This document shows positions 38,857-50,519 of a DNA stretch of 64,000 nt, piece by piece. The position numbers and the translations under genes are program-made. The DNA is from Halomonas litopenaei. Lineage in GTDB: Bacteria; Pseudomonadota; Gammaproteobacteria; Pseudomonadales; Halomonadaceae. Positions within the stretch are counted from its first letter, which is position 1, and each line of letters opens with the position of its first letter. The notes beneath the pieces were generated by a model, which saw only the letters and a list, made by a program, of their open reading frames with translations, ran no database searches and was not told where the DNA came from. The stretch covers positions 186,001 to 250,000 of the forward strand of contig NZ_PXNS01000006.1 of NCBI RefSeq assembly GCF_003045775.1, written 5' to 3'.

Positions 38857-38922
38857 GCGTGTCCAGGCCTCGAAGCCAGGGTCCTGTGCCAGCCTTCCCG
38901 GTAAAGCCTCGGCGCCGGGGGG

Positions 38923-38951
38923 AGCACAGCGGCCTGTGTCTCGGGTATAAT
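38923..38951 (+). promoter_or_regulatory. Predicted fabF promoter
   Basis: A perfect TATAAT (38946-38951) lies 62 bp before the fabF ATG, with AGCACA at -35 after 17 bp. Position directly after the acpP terminator supports a separate fabF transcript. Confidence 0.55.
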
Positions 38952-39013
38952 GCGCGCAACCGACGGTCCTCCACAGTTGGGCCGTAACTTTTTGGATGTC
39001 TGGAGGAAAGCTG

Positions 39014-40252
39014 ATGTCTCGTAGAAGGGTAGTGGTGACGGGCCTCGGCCTGGTCACACCGGTGGGCAACACCGTCAAGGAAAGCTGGGACAGCATCCTG
39101 GCCGGCAAGAGCGGTGTGGCGCCCATCGAGCACTTCGATGTCAGCGGCTTCAACACGCGCTTCGGCGGTTCGGTGAAGGACTTTGATATCAGCCCCTACC
39201 TGAACCCCAAGGATGCCAGGAAGATGGACCTGTTCATCCAGTACGGTATTGCCGCGGGGGCTCAGGCCATCGAGGACGCCGGTATCGAGTGCACCGAGGA
39301 AAATGCCGATCGCATCGGCGTGGCCATCGGCTCGGGGATCGGTGGGCTGCCGATGATCGAGCACAACCACAACGCACTCAACAAGAGCGGCGCCCGGCGT
39401 ATCTCGCCGTTCTTCGTGCCCGGCTCCATCATCAACATGATCTCGGGCAATCTGGCGATTCAGCACGGCTTCCGTGGCCCCAATATCGCCATCACCACCG
39501 CCTGCACCACCGGTACCCACAATATCGGCTACAGCGCCCGCACCATCGCTTACGGCGACGCCGACGTGATGGTCTGTGGCGGTGCCGAGATGGCGACCAC
39601 ACCGTTGGGGCTGGGCGGCTTCTCCGCCGCGCGGGCACTGTCCACACGCAATGACGATCCCCAGGCGGCCAGCCGCCCCTGGGACAAGGATCGCGATGGC
39701 TTCGTGCTGTCCGACGGCGCCGGCGTGGTGGTGCTGGAAGAGTACGAACACGCCAAGGCACGTGGGGCGACCATCTACGCCGAGCTGATCGGTTTCGGCA
39801 TGAGCGATGATGCCTACCACATGACCCTGCCGCCGGAAGACGGTCGCGGCGCGGCGGCCTCCATGGCCAACGCGATCAAGGACGCCGGCATCGACGCCAG
39901 CGATATCGACTACATCAACGCCCACGGCACCTCGACCGCCGCCGGTGACCTGGCCGAGAGTCGCGCGGTGGAGAAGGTCATGGGCAGCGCCGCCGAAAGC
40001 GTTGCGGTCAGCTCCACCAAGTCGATGATCGGCCACCTGCTCGGTGCCGCCGGTGCGGTGGAGGCGGTCTTCAGCATCCTGGCGATTCGTGATCAGGCGC
40101 TGCCGCCCACCATCAACCTGGACAATCCCCAGGAAGGGTGCGTGCTTGACTACGTGCCGCATACCGCCCGCGATGCCAAGGTCGACGTGACCCTGTCCAA
40201 CTCCTTCGGCTTCGGCGGCACCAATGGCACCCTGGTGTTCAAGAAGGCCTGA
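39014..40252 (+). CDS. fabF: 3-oxoacyl-ACP synthase II
   Basis: 412 residues condensing malonyl-ACP with acyl-ACP and giving temperature-dependent elongation of unsaturated chains. The Cys-His-His triad is visible: Cys164 in [10 protein letters not shown], His near 304 in [11 protein letters not shown] and His near 341 in [15 protein letters not shown] 39014 has GGAGG 10 bp upstream ([12 protein letters not shown]). The usual C-terminal [17 protein letters not shown] is intact. Confidence 0.97.
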   Translation: MSRRRVVVTGLGLVTPVGNTVKESWDSILAGKSGVAPIEHFDVSGFNTRFGGSVKDFDISPYLNPKDARKMDLFIQYGIAAGAQAIEDAGIECTEENADRIGVAIGSGIGGLPMIEHNHNALNKSGARRISPFFVPGSIINMISGNLAIQHGFRGPNIAITTACTTGTHNIGYSARTIAYGDADVMVCGGAEMATTPLGLGGFSAARALSTRNDDPQAASRPWDKDRDGFVLSDGAGVVVLEEYEHAKARGATIYAELIGFGMSDDAYHMTLPPEDGRGAAASMANAIKDAGIDASDIDYINAHGTSTAAGDLAESRAVEKVMGSAAESVAVSSTKSMIGHLLGAAGAVEAVFSILAIRDQALPPTINLDNPQEGCVLDYVPHTARDAKVDVTLSNSFGFGGTNGTLVFKKA

Positions 40253-40255
40253 TGG

Positions 40256-41074
40256 ATGAATAGGCCGCCCGAGCCGACATTGCCCCTGAGTGACCGGGGG
40301 TTGGCCTACGGCGATGGCCTTTTCGAGACGGTGCTGGTGCGCGACGGCACGCCGCTGTTGTGGTCTGAGCACCTGGCACGACTGCTGAAGGGCTGCCGGG
40401 TGCTCGACCTGCCCCCGCCCCGTACAGAGGCCCTGGCATCCGCCCTCGCTGGCGCGGGGCCGGGGCTTGGCGTGCTCAAGCTGGTCTACACCCGGGGCAG
40501 CGGTGGCCGGGGCTACGCGCCGCCGGCGTCCGCAAGCCCCAGGCTTGAGGCGGTGTGGTCGAGCTTCGCACCCGATCAACAGCGTTGGGCAGCCGGGGTC
40601 AGGGTTCGTCGCTGCCGCCTGCGCCTGGCACGCCAGCCCGTGCTGGCCGGGATCAAGCATCTGGCCCGTCTCGAGAACGTGCTGGCACGAGCGGAGTGGC
40701 GGGACCCCGCCATCGCCGAGGGGCTTCTCGAGGATGATCGAGGCCAGCTTGTCGAAGCCACCGCCATGAACGTGTTCTTTCTCGCCCGGGGCGCCGAACA
40801 GGTATCGACCCCGTCGCTGGATCAGTGTGGCGTGGCAGGTACCCTGCGAGCCGCCTTGCTGGAACAGGGCGCGGTGGTGGAGGCGCCGTTGCTGGCCGAC
40901 GAGCTTTCGTCCTGCGAGGCTGTATGGCTTGGCAACAGCGTCCAGGGCGTGTGGCCCGTCGCGCGACTCGACGACAGCGAAGGGCAGCCCCAGCATGGCT
41001 GGGAGCTGAATGATGTCCATCGCGCCTTTCAGCGCCGAGCCCACCGCCTGCTGGGGTATGCCGGGGCCGACTGA
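40256..41074 (+). CDS. pabC: Aminodeoxychorismate lyase
   Basis: PLP enzyme of 272 residues forming p-aminobenzoate for folate. DRGLAYGDGLFETV near 13-26, the PLP lysine Lys134 in AGIKHLARLENVLA and the EATAMNVFF motif are visible. It is a fold-type IV enzyme and could be confused with branched-chain aminotransferases, but the length and the fabF-pabC-mltG-tmk-holB order make PabC the likely identity. The start is 3 bp after the fabF stop. Confidence 0.93.
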   Translation: MNRPPEPTLPLSDRGLAYGDGLFETVLVRDGTPLLWSEHLARLLKGCRVLDLPPPRTEALASALAGAGPGLGVLKLVYTRGSGGRGYAPPASASPRLEAVWSSFAPDQQRWAAGVRVRRCRLRLARQPVLAGIKHLARLENVLARAEWRDPAIAEGLLEDDRGQLVEATAMNVFFLARGAEQVSTPSLDQCGVAGTLRAALLEQGAVVEAPLLADELSSCEAVWLGNSVQGVWPVARLDDSEGQPQHGWELNDVHRAFQRRAHRLLGYAGAD

Positions 41075-41180
41075 GTCACCCGGGCGCTTCCAGCCGGGGT
41101 GCCTGCATCCGCTTTGCCGTACTATTCTGACCGCTTCAGACAAGCGCCGTGCGCCGGCGCGACCAGACTAAGGAACTTCC

Positions 41181-43890
<2,710 letters not shown>

Positions 43891-43996
43891 GCGACGTCGT
43901 GTGCCCAGACGTCCTCCCCGGAGGCTCACTGGCGTCTCTGATCATCGTCGCCGGTATTCGTCCCTGACATCCGTATTCAAGCCCCGAGAGATCTTC

Positions 43997-44833
43997 ATGT
44001 TCGTCGATTCCCACTGCCATCTCGATCGCCTTTCTCCTGATACCCATGGCGGCGATCTGTCGCGGGCCCTGGACGCCGCCCGCGAGCGCGGCGTCCAGCA
44101 GTTCCTGGCCATCAGCGTGACCCTCGACGGCGTACCCGAACTGGCCGCAATTCGCCAGGCCCACGACGATGTGGTGATCTCCGCCGGGGTGCATCCGCTG
44201 CATCAGGTGGAGCACGAACCCGGCGTTGCCGAGATTGTCGCCTGCGCCAAGGAGCATGGCGCCGTGGCCATCGGTGAATCGGGACTGGACTATCATTACG
44301 ACAGCGTTCCCGCCGAGGTGCAGCACGAGCGTTTCGCTCGCCATCTGCAGGCCGCCACCGAGCTGTCGCTGCCGATCGTGGTGCATACCCGGGAAGCGAG
44401 GGAGGACACGCTCTCGCTGATTCGTCAGTACAGCGATCCCGAGGTCGGCGGGGTACTTCACTGCTTCACCGAGGACCTCGAGATGGCGCGGGATGCGGTG
44501 CGCCTGGGCTTTTATATCTCCTTGTCGGGGATCGTCACCTTTCGCACCGCCGAGTCGCTGCGCGAGGTGGCCAGAAAAGTACCGCTGGATCGTCTGCTGA
44601 TCGAGACCGACAGCCCCTATCTGGCGCCGGTGCCGCACCGTGGCAAGCCCAACGAGCCGGCCTGGGTGGTCGACGTGGCCCAGTGCATCGCCGACGAGCG
44701 AGGAATCAGCGTGGAAGAGGTGGCGATGCAGACCACCGCCAACTTCTACCGGCTGTTTCCCAAGGCCCAGCCTGCCGCCCCGGAGGACCTCAAGCAGGCC
44801 CTTCGCGACGCGGGCTTTGTGGACCAGGGCTAA
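43997..44833 (+). CDS. tatD: TatD-family metal-dependent deoxyribonuclease
   Basis: 278 residues, amidohydrolase fold. Metal ligands are visible as HCHLD near residues 6-10, the glutamate in AIGESGLDYH, VVHTREA, LHCFTED and the aspartate in ETDSPYLAPVPHRG. The type is YcfH-like. I chose the ATG at 43997 (MFVDSHCHL) since the long upstream frame overlaps holB. Its last 24 bp are imperfectly duplicated right after the stop (see repeat). Confidence 0.94.
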   Translation: MFVDSHCHLDRLSPDTHGGDLSRALDAARERGVQQFLAISVTLDGVPELAAIRQAHDDVVISAGVHPLHQVEHEPGVAEIVACAKEHGAVAIGESGLDYHYDSVPAEVQHERFARHLQAATELSLPIVVHTREAREDTLSLIRQYSDPEVGGVLHCFTEDLEMARDAVRLGFYISLSGIVTFRTAESLREVARKVPLDRLLIETDSPYLAPVPHRGKPNEPAWVVDVAQCIADERGISVEEVAMQTTANFYRLFPKAQPAAPEDLKQALRDAGFVDQG

Positions 44834-44858
44834 GCGGGCTTTGTTGTGAACAGGGCCC
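44810..44858. repeat. Imperfect 24-bp duplication across the tatD stop
   Basis: GCGGGCTTTGT at 44810-44820 recurs at 44834-44844, and both are followed by a related AC-CAGGGC / AACAGGGC tail. The first copy contains the tatD stop codon. Confidence 0.7.
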
Positions 44859-44928
44859 ATGGCCCCGGTCGGCACGGGCACCGGTCTGTTGGCCGGGCCT
44901 TGAGCGATAACTCGACGAGGTAGCCTCC

Positions 44929-45519
44929 ATGCAACTCGATCACATCCTGAACGGCATCGCCGAGCTTGGTGAGCGTCCGCCCTTGTCTGACTGGCAGCCC
45001 GAACCGAGCGGCGAGATGGACCTGGTGATCGCCCGAGACGGGCGCTGGATCCACGAAGGCAGTCCGATCCAGCGACCTGAGCTGGTGCGCCTGTTCGCGC
45101 GCATCCTGCGACGGGAGGAAGACGGCCACCATTACCTGGTCACGCCTATCGAAAAGTGGCGGATCAGCGTCGAGGACACCGCCTTCGTGGTATTGGAGGC
45201 CGAGCAGGCAGACGCTCAGCGGGAAGGCCAGTCAAAAGGCCAGCCAGAAGACCACGTAGACAAGCGCTGGTGGCTGACCACCAACGTCGGCGAGCGTATC
45301 GCCCTGGGTCAGGAGTATCGACTGTCGCTGTCGACGACACCGGCGGGCGAGGAGGTGCCCCAGGTGTGCCTGCCCTATGGCGTGAGTGCTCGACTCGGGC
45401 GTAACGTCTTCTACCGTCTGGTCGAACAGGCCGAAGCGCGCACCGAGCGCGGCGAGCTGGGGCTTACCAGCGACGGCGTGTGGCAGCCGCTGGGACGCCT
45501 GGAGGGTGACGCGCACTGA
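44929..45519 (+). CDS. DUF1285 protein
   Basis: 196 residues of unknown function. The region GEMDLVIARDGRWIHEGSPIQRPELVRLFARILRREEDGHHYLVTPIEKWRI... matches the DUF1285 pattern. Near residues 91-112 a Gln/Asp-rich insert (QADAQREGQSKG) looks specific to this protein. DUF1285 genes are often linked to a helicase and the etf genes in Pseudomonas, as here. No signal peptide or membrane segment. Confidence 0.85.
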   Translation: MQLDHILNGIAELGERPPLSDWQPEPSGEMDLVIARDGRWIHEGSPIQRPELVRLFARILRREEDGHHYLVTPIEKWRISVEDTAFVVLEAEQADAQREGQSKGQPEDHVDKRWWLTTNVGERIALGQEYRLSLSTTPAGEEVPQVCLPYGVSARLGRNVFYRLVEQAEARTERGELGLTSDGVWQPLGRLEGDAH

Positions 45520-47723
45520 TGGCTTCACCTGCATTGGAGCGGCTCGCGCTGACGCCCGAACAACGCTGCGTTGTCGCCCACCCGGCAGGCCACGCCAGGG
45601 TCGCGGCGGTGGCCGGAGCGGGCAAGACCACCACCCTGGTGGCCAGGGTACTGCACCTGCTGTCCCATGGAGTCAGCGCCCGGCGCATGATGGTGCTGAT
45701 GTTCAACCGCGCCGCCCGGGAAGACTTTCAGCGCCGTCTGGTGACCATGGCCGAACCCGGCATGGAACTGCCGGAGGTGCGTACCTTTCACTCTCTCGGA
45801 CATCGCCTGAGTCAGAGCCTGACCCGCTGGGGCGCGCTGCCACGGCGCGAACTGCTGACCGCAGACTGGCAGCAGGAGCGACTGCTGCGCCAGGCGACCC
45901 TGGAGGCGTTGGCCCAGGTCGACGAGGATCGCGACGCCGCGCTCGAGCCCGATCGCATCGAGGAACTCGCTCACTTCTGTTCGCTGGTCAAGGCCGAGGT
46001 GATCGACCCCCAGTTGCTGTATGAGCGGCTCGAGCTCGGCGAGGGGACTCGCCACTTCGTCGTCGCCCACCAGTGTCTCGAGACCTTGCTGGCCGATCAC
46101 GGCGTGATGACCTATTCGGATCTGCTGTATCGACCGCTGCTGGCACTCGAAGGTGATCCCGCGCTGCGCCAGCGGGTTCAGGGCTTCCTCGACCACGTGA
46201 TCATCGACGAGTATCAGGACATCAATGCCGCTCAGCAGCGGTTGTTGGCGGTGCTGGCCGGCGACCAGGCCTCGGTGATGGCGGTGGGTGACGCCAACCA
46301 GTGCATCTACGAATGGCGCGGCGCCCACCCGGAGGCCATGCTCGAGAACTTTACCCGGATCTTCGGTGCCGCCACCGACTACCCCTTGTCGACCACCTTT
46401 CGCCATGGTCACGCCTTGGCGCTGGCCGCCAATCATGCCATCGCCGGCAACCCGCGTCGCCCGGATCAGCTGTGTCTGGCGGCGCCCACCAATCCGCGTA
46501 CCGAGCTCAAGGTGGCACGGGGCGCCAGTGCCTTCCTCGATGGACTCAAGCGCTGGGTGGAAGCCGGCCGTCGTCTCGACGAAGCCTGTCTGCTGGTACG
46601 TAGCTGGACCCTGTCGGTGCCGATGCAGCTGGCGCTATTGCGCGAGGGCATTCCCTTTCGCCTGGCCCGGGAGGATCGCTTCGTCTTTCGCCTGCCGCTG
46701 GTGGAGGCTCTGGCCGGCTATCTATCGCTGGCGCTGTCGCCCGAGAAACTGCGCGACCCCGGCGCGCTGATGCCAATGTTTGCCCAGCCGACCTGCTTCG
46801 TACCACGTGAAGTGCTCGCTAGCCTGGTCCAGCGCCTGGCCGACACCCAGACCTGGCCAGGGCCGAGCGACGCGCTGCTGGCGCGACTGAAGCCCCACCA
46901 GAAGCGCACCCTCAAGCGTCGCTGGCAACTGCTGTGCGAGCTGCCGAAGCTTGCCCATCTGTCCGCCGACGCGCTGCTCGAGCACGTGGTCGCGGAGGTC
47001 GAGGCGGAAAAGGTGCTCAAGCGCGCCGCCTCCCGCCGCGACAAGGGCGAGGAGGACGTGCGCCTGCTCGATGTCCTGATCGAGCAGGCTCGGGAGGTCG
47101 GCGACATCGCCACCTTCATCGAGCTGTTGCGGCGCCCGGTGCAGAACCGCGACGAAGGGGTGTTGATCAACACCGTCCATGGCGCCAAGGGCCTGGAGTG
47201 GCCGCTGGTGATGGTGGGGGCGGTCAATGAAGAGGACTTTCCCCACTACAGTCGTGACAACCCCCTGTCCCCCGAGCGTCTCGAGGAAGAGCGCAGGCTC
47301 TACTATGTGGCCATCACCCGGGCCATCGAACGTCTGGTCCTCCTCCACGATGGCGGCGATCATCGTCCCAGCCGCTTTATCCAAGAGAGCGCCTGCCGCG
47401 ACGCCAGCGCCGTGGCCAGGGCGCTGTACCGATGCGCTGACGGAGCCGACCCCGAGGAGGTGAGCGTCGCCGAGCCGGCACTGGTGGGGCGCTATCTGAA
47501 TGCCCTGGGGCAGCCGCTGCCGATCAAGGCGCTTGAGCGAGCGCCAGGCAATGGCCATTACCAGGTGGGTGAGCGCATTCGCCACGGCGTCTTCGGTGAC
47601 GGTGAGGTCGCCTTGGTGGAAGGCGACCCCGCCAATCCGGTCATCGAGGTGCGCTTCGATCGTGCCGGCAAGCGCCGCCTGATCGCCCATCGCGCCCCGA
47701 TCGAGCGGCTGTCGAGCGCCTGA
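45519..47723 (+). CDS. Superfamily I (UvrD/Rep-like) ATP-dependent DNA helicase
   Basis: 734 residues. Motif I is VAGAGKTTTLVARV, motif II IIDEYQDINAAQ, motif III VGDANQCIYEWRGA, motif IV STTFRHG, motif V INTVHGAKGLEW and motif VI EERRLYYVAITRAIERL. It is shorter than UvrD and ends with a beta-rich RNA-polymerase-binding-like domain (VGERIRHGVFGDGEVALVEGD), typical of the family. It starts on the last base of the DUF1285 stop (TGATG). Role is probably in repair or replication restart; no gene-specific name can be given. Confidence 0.9.
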   Translation: MASPALERLALTPEQRCVVAHPAGHARVAAVAGAGKTTTLVARVLHLLSHGVSARRMMVLMFNRAAREDFQRRLVTMAEPGMELPEVRTFHSLGHRLSQSLTRWGALPRRELLTADWQQERLLRQATLEALAQVDEDRDAALEPDRIEELAHFCSLVKAEVIDPQLLYERLELGEGTRHFVVAHQCLETLLADHGVMTYSDLLYRPLLALEGDPALRQRVQGFLDHVIIDEYQDINAAQQRLLAVLAGDQASVMAVGDANQCIYEWRGAHPEAMLENFTRIFGAATDYPLSTTFRHGHALALAANHAIAGNPRRPDQLCLAAPTNPRTELKVARGASAFLDGLKRWVEAGRRLDEACLLVRSWTLSVPMQLALLREGIPFRLAREDRFVFRLPLVEALAGYLSLALSPEKLRDPGALMPMFAQPTCFVPREVLASLVQRLADTQTWPGPSDALLARLKPHQKRTLKRRWQLLCELPKLAHLSADALLEHVVAEVEAEKVLKRAASRRDKGEEDVRLLDVLIEQAREVGDIATFIELLRRPVQNRDEGVLINTVHGAKGLEWPLVMVGAVNEEDFPHYSRDNPLSPERLEEERRLYYVAITRAIERLVLLHDGGDHRPSRFIQESACRDASAVARALYRCADGADPEEVSVAEPALVGRYLNALGQPLPIKALERAPGNGHYQVGERIRHGVFGDGEVALVEGDPANPVIEVRFDRAGKRRLIAHRAPIERLSSA

Positions 47724-47889
47724 TCAGGGCGGCTTCGCGAGCGGGGCGCCTTCAGGCCTTGCCCCGTGCCGGCTGGACAGGACGCGGGCCACTTGTCGAG
47801 ACGCGCGAAAGCGCTTCGATACGATAAGGCTCCGGTGCGATAAAGCCTTGCGCCACCAGACAGTGTTCTGACATGAGAAGGAGTTCGTC

Positions 47890-48750
47890 ATGACCCATCC
47901 CTTGATCGACGCCGATAGCCTGCGACACGCGCTAGACGGCGACACCCCGCCGCTGGTGCTGGACTGCCGCGTGCGCTTGAACGACCCCGAGGCCGGGGCG
48001 GCGCTGTGGCGTCAGGCGCATGTCCCTGGCAGTCTGCACCTGGATCTGGACCGTGACCTGTCCGGGCCCAGGGACGCTGGCTCCGGGGCAGGCGGACGAC
48101 ACCCCTTGCCGAGCCACGCCGACTTCACCGCGACCCTTCAGCGGCTGGGCGTTGCGCCTGAGCGCGAGGTGGTGGTGCTCGATGATGCCGGCGGCCAGCT
48201 GGCGGCGGCACGGGCCTGGTGGATGCTGAGCGAGTGGGCCGGCCACCCGCGGGTGCGCCTGCTCGACGGTGGCCTCGCCGCCTGGGAGGGCATCAATGGT
48301 GACTGGGAGGTGGGGGAGGGTGCACCTCCTGCGCCGTCGCAGTGGGCACCCGAATTCGACGACAGTCGTTTCGTCGTCCTCGAGGAGATGGCGTCGACTG
48401 CGGCGCTGAAGGTGGACGCCCGGGCCGGTGAGCGCTATCGCGGCGAGGTCGAGCCGATGGACCCCCGAGCCGGGCATATCCCTGGTGCGGTCAATCGCCC
48501 CTGTAGCCTCAATCTCGACGACAATGGACGCTTCAAGTCGCCGGAGGCTTTAGCAAGAGAACTGCCCCAGACGTCGCAGCAGGATCCTGGCGTGATTGCC
48601 TACTGCGGCTCCGGCGTTACCGCCTGCCATGACATTCTCGCCTATCGCCTGGCGGGTCTGCCGGCCCCGCGGCTCTATGTCGGCTCCTGGAGCGAGTGGA
48701 GCGGCGATCCCGCACGCCCGGCCGAGACCGGCCCCGCCACCGCTTCCTGA
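47890..48750 (+). CDS. sseA: 3-mercaptopyruvate sulfurtransferase
   Basis: 286 residues with two rhodanese domains; the second carries the catalytic loop CGSGVTAC (Cys239). This is the mercaptopyruvate type rather than the CRKGVT loop of thiosulfate sulfurtransferase. It transfers sulfur from 3-mercaptopyruvate to acceptors such as cyanide or thioredoxin. GAAGGAG precedes the ATG at 47890. It stands alone with its own terminator. Confidence 0.9.
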   Translation: MTHPLIDADSLRHALDGDTPPLVLDCRVRLNDPEAGAALWRQAHVPGSLHLDLDRDLSGPRDAGSGAGGRHPLPSHADFTATLQRLGVAPEREVVVLDDAGGQLAAARAWWMLSEWAGHPRVRLLDGGLAAWEGINGDWEVGEGAPPAPSQWAPEFDDSRFVVLEEMASTAALKVDARAGERYRGEVEPMDPRAGHIPGAVNRPCSLNLDDNGRFKSPEALARELPQTSQQDPGVIAYCGSGVTACHDILAYRLAGLPAPRLYVGSWSEWSGDPARPAETGPATAS

Positions 48751-48810
48751 CGCCACTGCTGACGGCGCCGCCTTGTGGCGCCTACAGCGGTCCTTCAGCG
48801 TCAACACCAT

Positions 48811-48855
48811 CAACGAGCACGGCCCCGTCATCAGGTGACGGGGCCGTGCTCGTTG
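48811..48855. terminator. Bidirectional terminator between sseA and the symporter
   Basis: A 20-bp perfect stem (48811-48830 with 48836-48855) closes a TCAGG loop. The T-tract is short, but the stem is among the strongest in the window. Confidence 0.85.
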
Positions 48856-48941
48856 GACTATCAGCATGGCGCTGAATCATCAGTACCTGGTCGAGGTGGG
48901 GCCTGGCTCTCCTGCGCAGCCGGGCCCTGTCGATTCATCGT

Positions 48942-50201
48942 CTAGCGGCCTGCCTCGCTGGCGCCTGTCTGGCCAGAGTCTGGGTGGGCGGCTGGGTGGG
49001 CGGCATGGTGGCGGCCCTCCAGACGGCTCAGCAGCATGGCGTTGGCGGTATTGCCCATCACGTTCAGAGAGGTGCGGAAGCCATCGGTGAAGCGGTCCAC
49101 GCCGGCGACCACGGCGACGCCCTCCAGCGGCAGCCCTGCAGCCGACAGTACGGTGCTCATGGCCACCAGGCCAGCGCCCGGCACGCCAGCGGTGGAGAAG
49201 GATACCAGCAGGCCGGTGGTAAAGATGGTGGCGGCCAGGGTCAGGGTCACCTCGACGCCGAAAAGCTGCGCCACGAAGAGCGCATTGAAGCCCTGGAGCA
49301 CGGCGGCGCCGTCACGTTTGAGGGCGGTCCCGAAGGGCAGGGCGAAGGCGCTGAGCTGGTGTGGTGCACCGTAGGCCCGGGCATTGTTGAGGGCGATCGG
49401 CAGGGTGGCGTTGGAGCTGGCGGTGCCAAGGGCAAAGCTCAGGGCCTCGCCGAAGTGGCGCAGGTAGGCCAGGGGGCGGGCACCTGTGATCGCCAGCAGG
49501 GCCAGATAGAACACCGCCATGGCGCCGATGGCCGCCAGCAGGCCGATCACGTACAGGCCGAGCTTCAACAGCAGGTCGAACCCCTGGGTGGCCACCACCG
49601 AGGCGATCAGCGCGAACACACCGATGGGGGCGAGCTTGAGTACCATCGACAGGATCTTGAGGGTCACGTCGTAGCCGCTCTGCAGCAGCGAGACCAGCGG
49701 CCGGCTCTGTTCCGGTAGCTGGCGGGCGGCCACGCCGACCAGGGCGGCGGCCAGGATGATCTGCAGCAGGTTGGCCTCGGCCAGCGCCTCAAAGGGGTTT
49801 TTCGGTACCAGGCCCACCAGCCACTGGGCCAGCGGGGTCGGGTCGCGGGCCTCGACGCCGGCGGCCTGAGCGCTGTCCACGCCGAGGCCCGGGGTCAGCC
49901 AGGCGGCCATGCCCATGCCGATGGCCAGGGCCACCGCGCTGGTCAGCACATAGAGCATCAGCAGCTTGCCGGCGTAGCGCCCGACGCTTTCGCTGCGATC
50001 GACCTGGGTAAAGCTCAGTACCAGAGCGCAGAACACCAGAGGCACCACGATAAACTGCAGAAGGCGCAGAAATACCTGACCCAGTGGGGTCAGCAGTTGT
50101 GTATCCAGGACGCCCGCCCACTGGGGCAGGAACAGATTGACGGCGCCGCCGGCCAGGATCCCGAGGATCAGGGCCAGCAGTATTTGACGGGTGTGGGCCA
50201 T
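48942..50201 (-). CDS. DAACS-family dicarboxylate/amino acid:cation symporter
   Basis: 419 residues with about eight membrane helices. The hairpin-1 serine motif is GTASSNATLP at 259-268, and helix 7 reads PFGTALKRDGAAV at 289-301 where relatives such as GltPh have NMDGT. The hairpin-2 motif STAGVPGAG and the helix 8 FTDGFRTSLNVMGNTANA are present. The Asp297-Gly298 core is kept, but Asn-Met and Thr are replaced, so cation or substrate preference may differ from glutamate carriers. A C-terminal His-rich tail (RHHAAHPAAHPD) is soluble. Substrate not assignable. Confidence 0.88.
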   Translation of the reverse strand: MAHTRQILLALILGILAGGAVNLFLPQWAGVLDTQLLTPLGQVFLRLLQFIVVPLVFCALVLSFTQVDRSESVGRYAGKLLMLYVLTSAVALAIGMGMAAWLTPGLGVDSAQAAGVEARDPTPLAQWLVGLVPKNPFEALAEANLLQIILAAALVGVAARQLPEQSRPLVSLLQSGYDVTLKILSMVLKLAPIGVFALIASVVATQGFDLLLKLGLYVIGLLAAIGAMAVFYLALLAITGARPLAYLRHFGEALSFALGTASSNATLPIALNNARAYGAPHQLSAFALPFGTALKRDGAAVLQGFNALFVAQLFGVEVTLTLAATIFTTGLLVSFSTAGVPGAGLVAMSTVLSAAGLPLEGVAVVAGVDRFTDGFRTSLNVMGNTANAMLLSRLEGRHHAAHPAAHPDSGQTGASEAGR

Positions 50202-50519
50202 GGTATCTCCCTGTAGCGGCCTCGATCACGGCTGCCCTGTCGCTGTCCCTGGCCCTGGCCTGGAGTTCGGCCGGATAGGCCGATGACAAGGCGGGTGTTC
50301 GGCAGGGGGGGGGCGATCGATAAGGGGGCACACTATTAGGGCTCGGCGATGTCTTGGCAAGAAGCCCAATAGACCGATTTGTTATGACGTTAAGTGTATG
50401 CCCTGCAATAAAAAAACGGACGGGGCTGGGCCCGTCCGCTGAGGGTGTTGGCTAACGGGCGTGTCAACGCCCTGGGTCATGGTTGGGCCGCGTTCGGCAG
50501 CGACGCGGCCCGCCCGCGA
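50202..50519. other. 318-bp spacer between symporter and ETF-QO
   Basis: No gene. It holds the likely symporter promoter region, a run of nine G (50305-50313) about 105 bp upstream of the symporter start, and the ETF-QO terminator at 50408-50438. Confidence 0.7.
50408..50438 (-). terminator. ETF-QO terminator
   Basis: On the minus strand CGGACGGG/CCCGTCCG forms an 8-bp stem (50417-50424 with 50431-50438) around a 6-nt loop and is followed by a T-tract (A-run 50408-50416 on the plus strand). Confidence 0.9.

Noticed and set aside
43891-43996. Expected PilZ gene between holB and tatD, as in Pseudomonas
   Set aside because: The gap is only 106 bp and codes for nothing; the gene is absent at this place.
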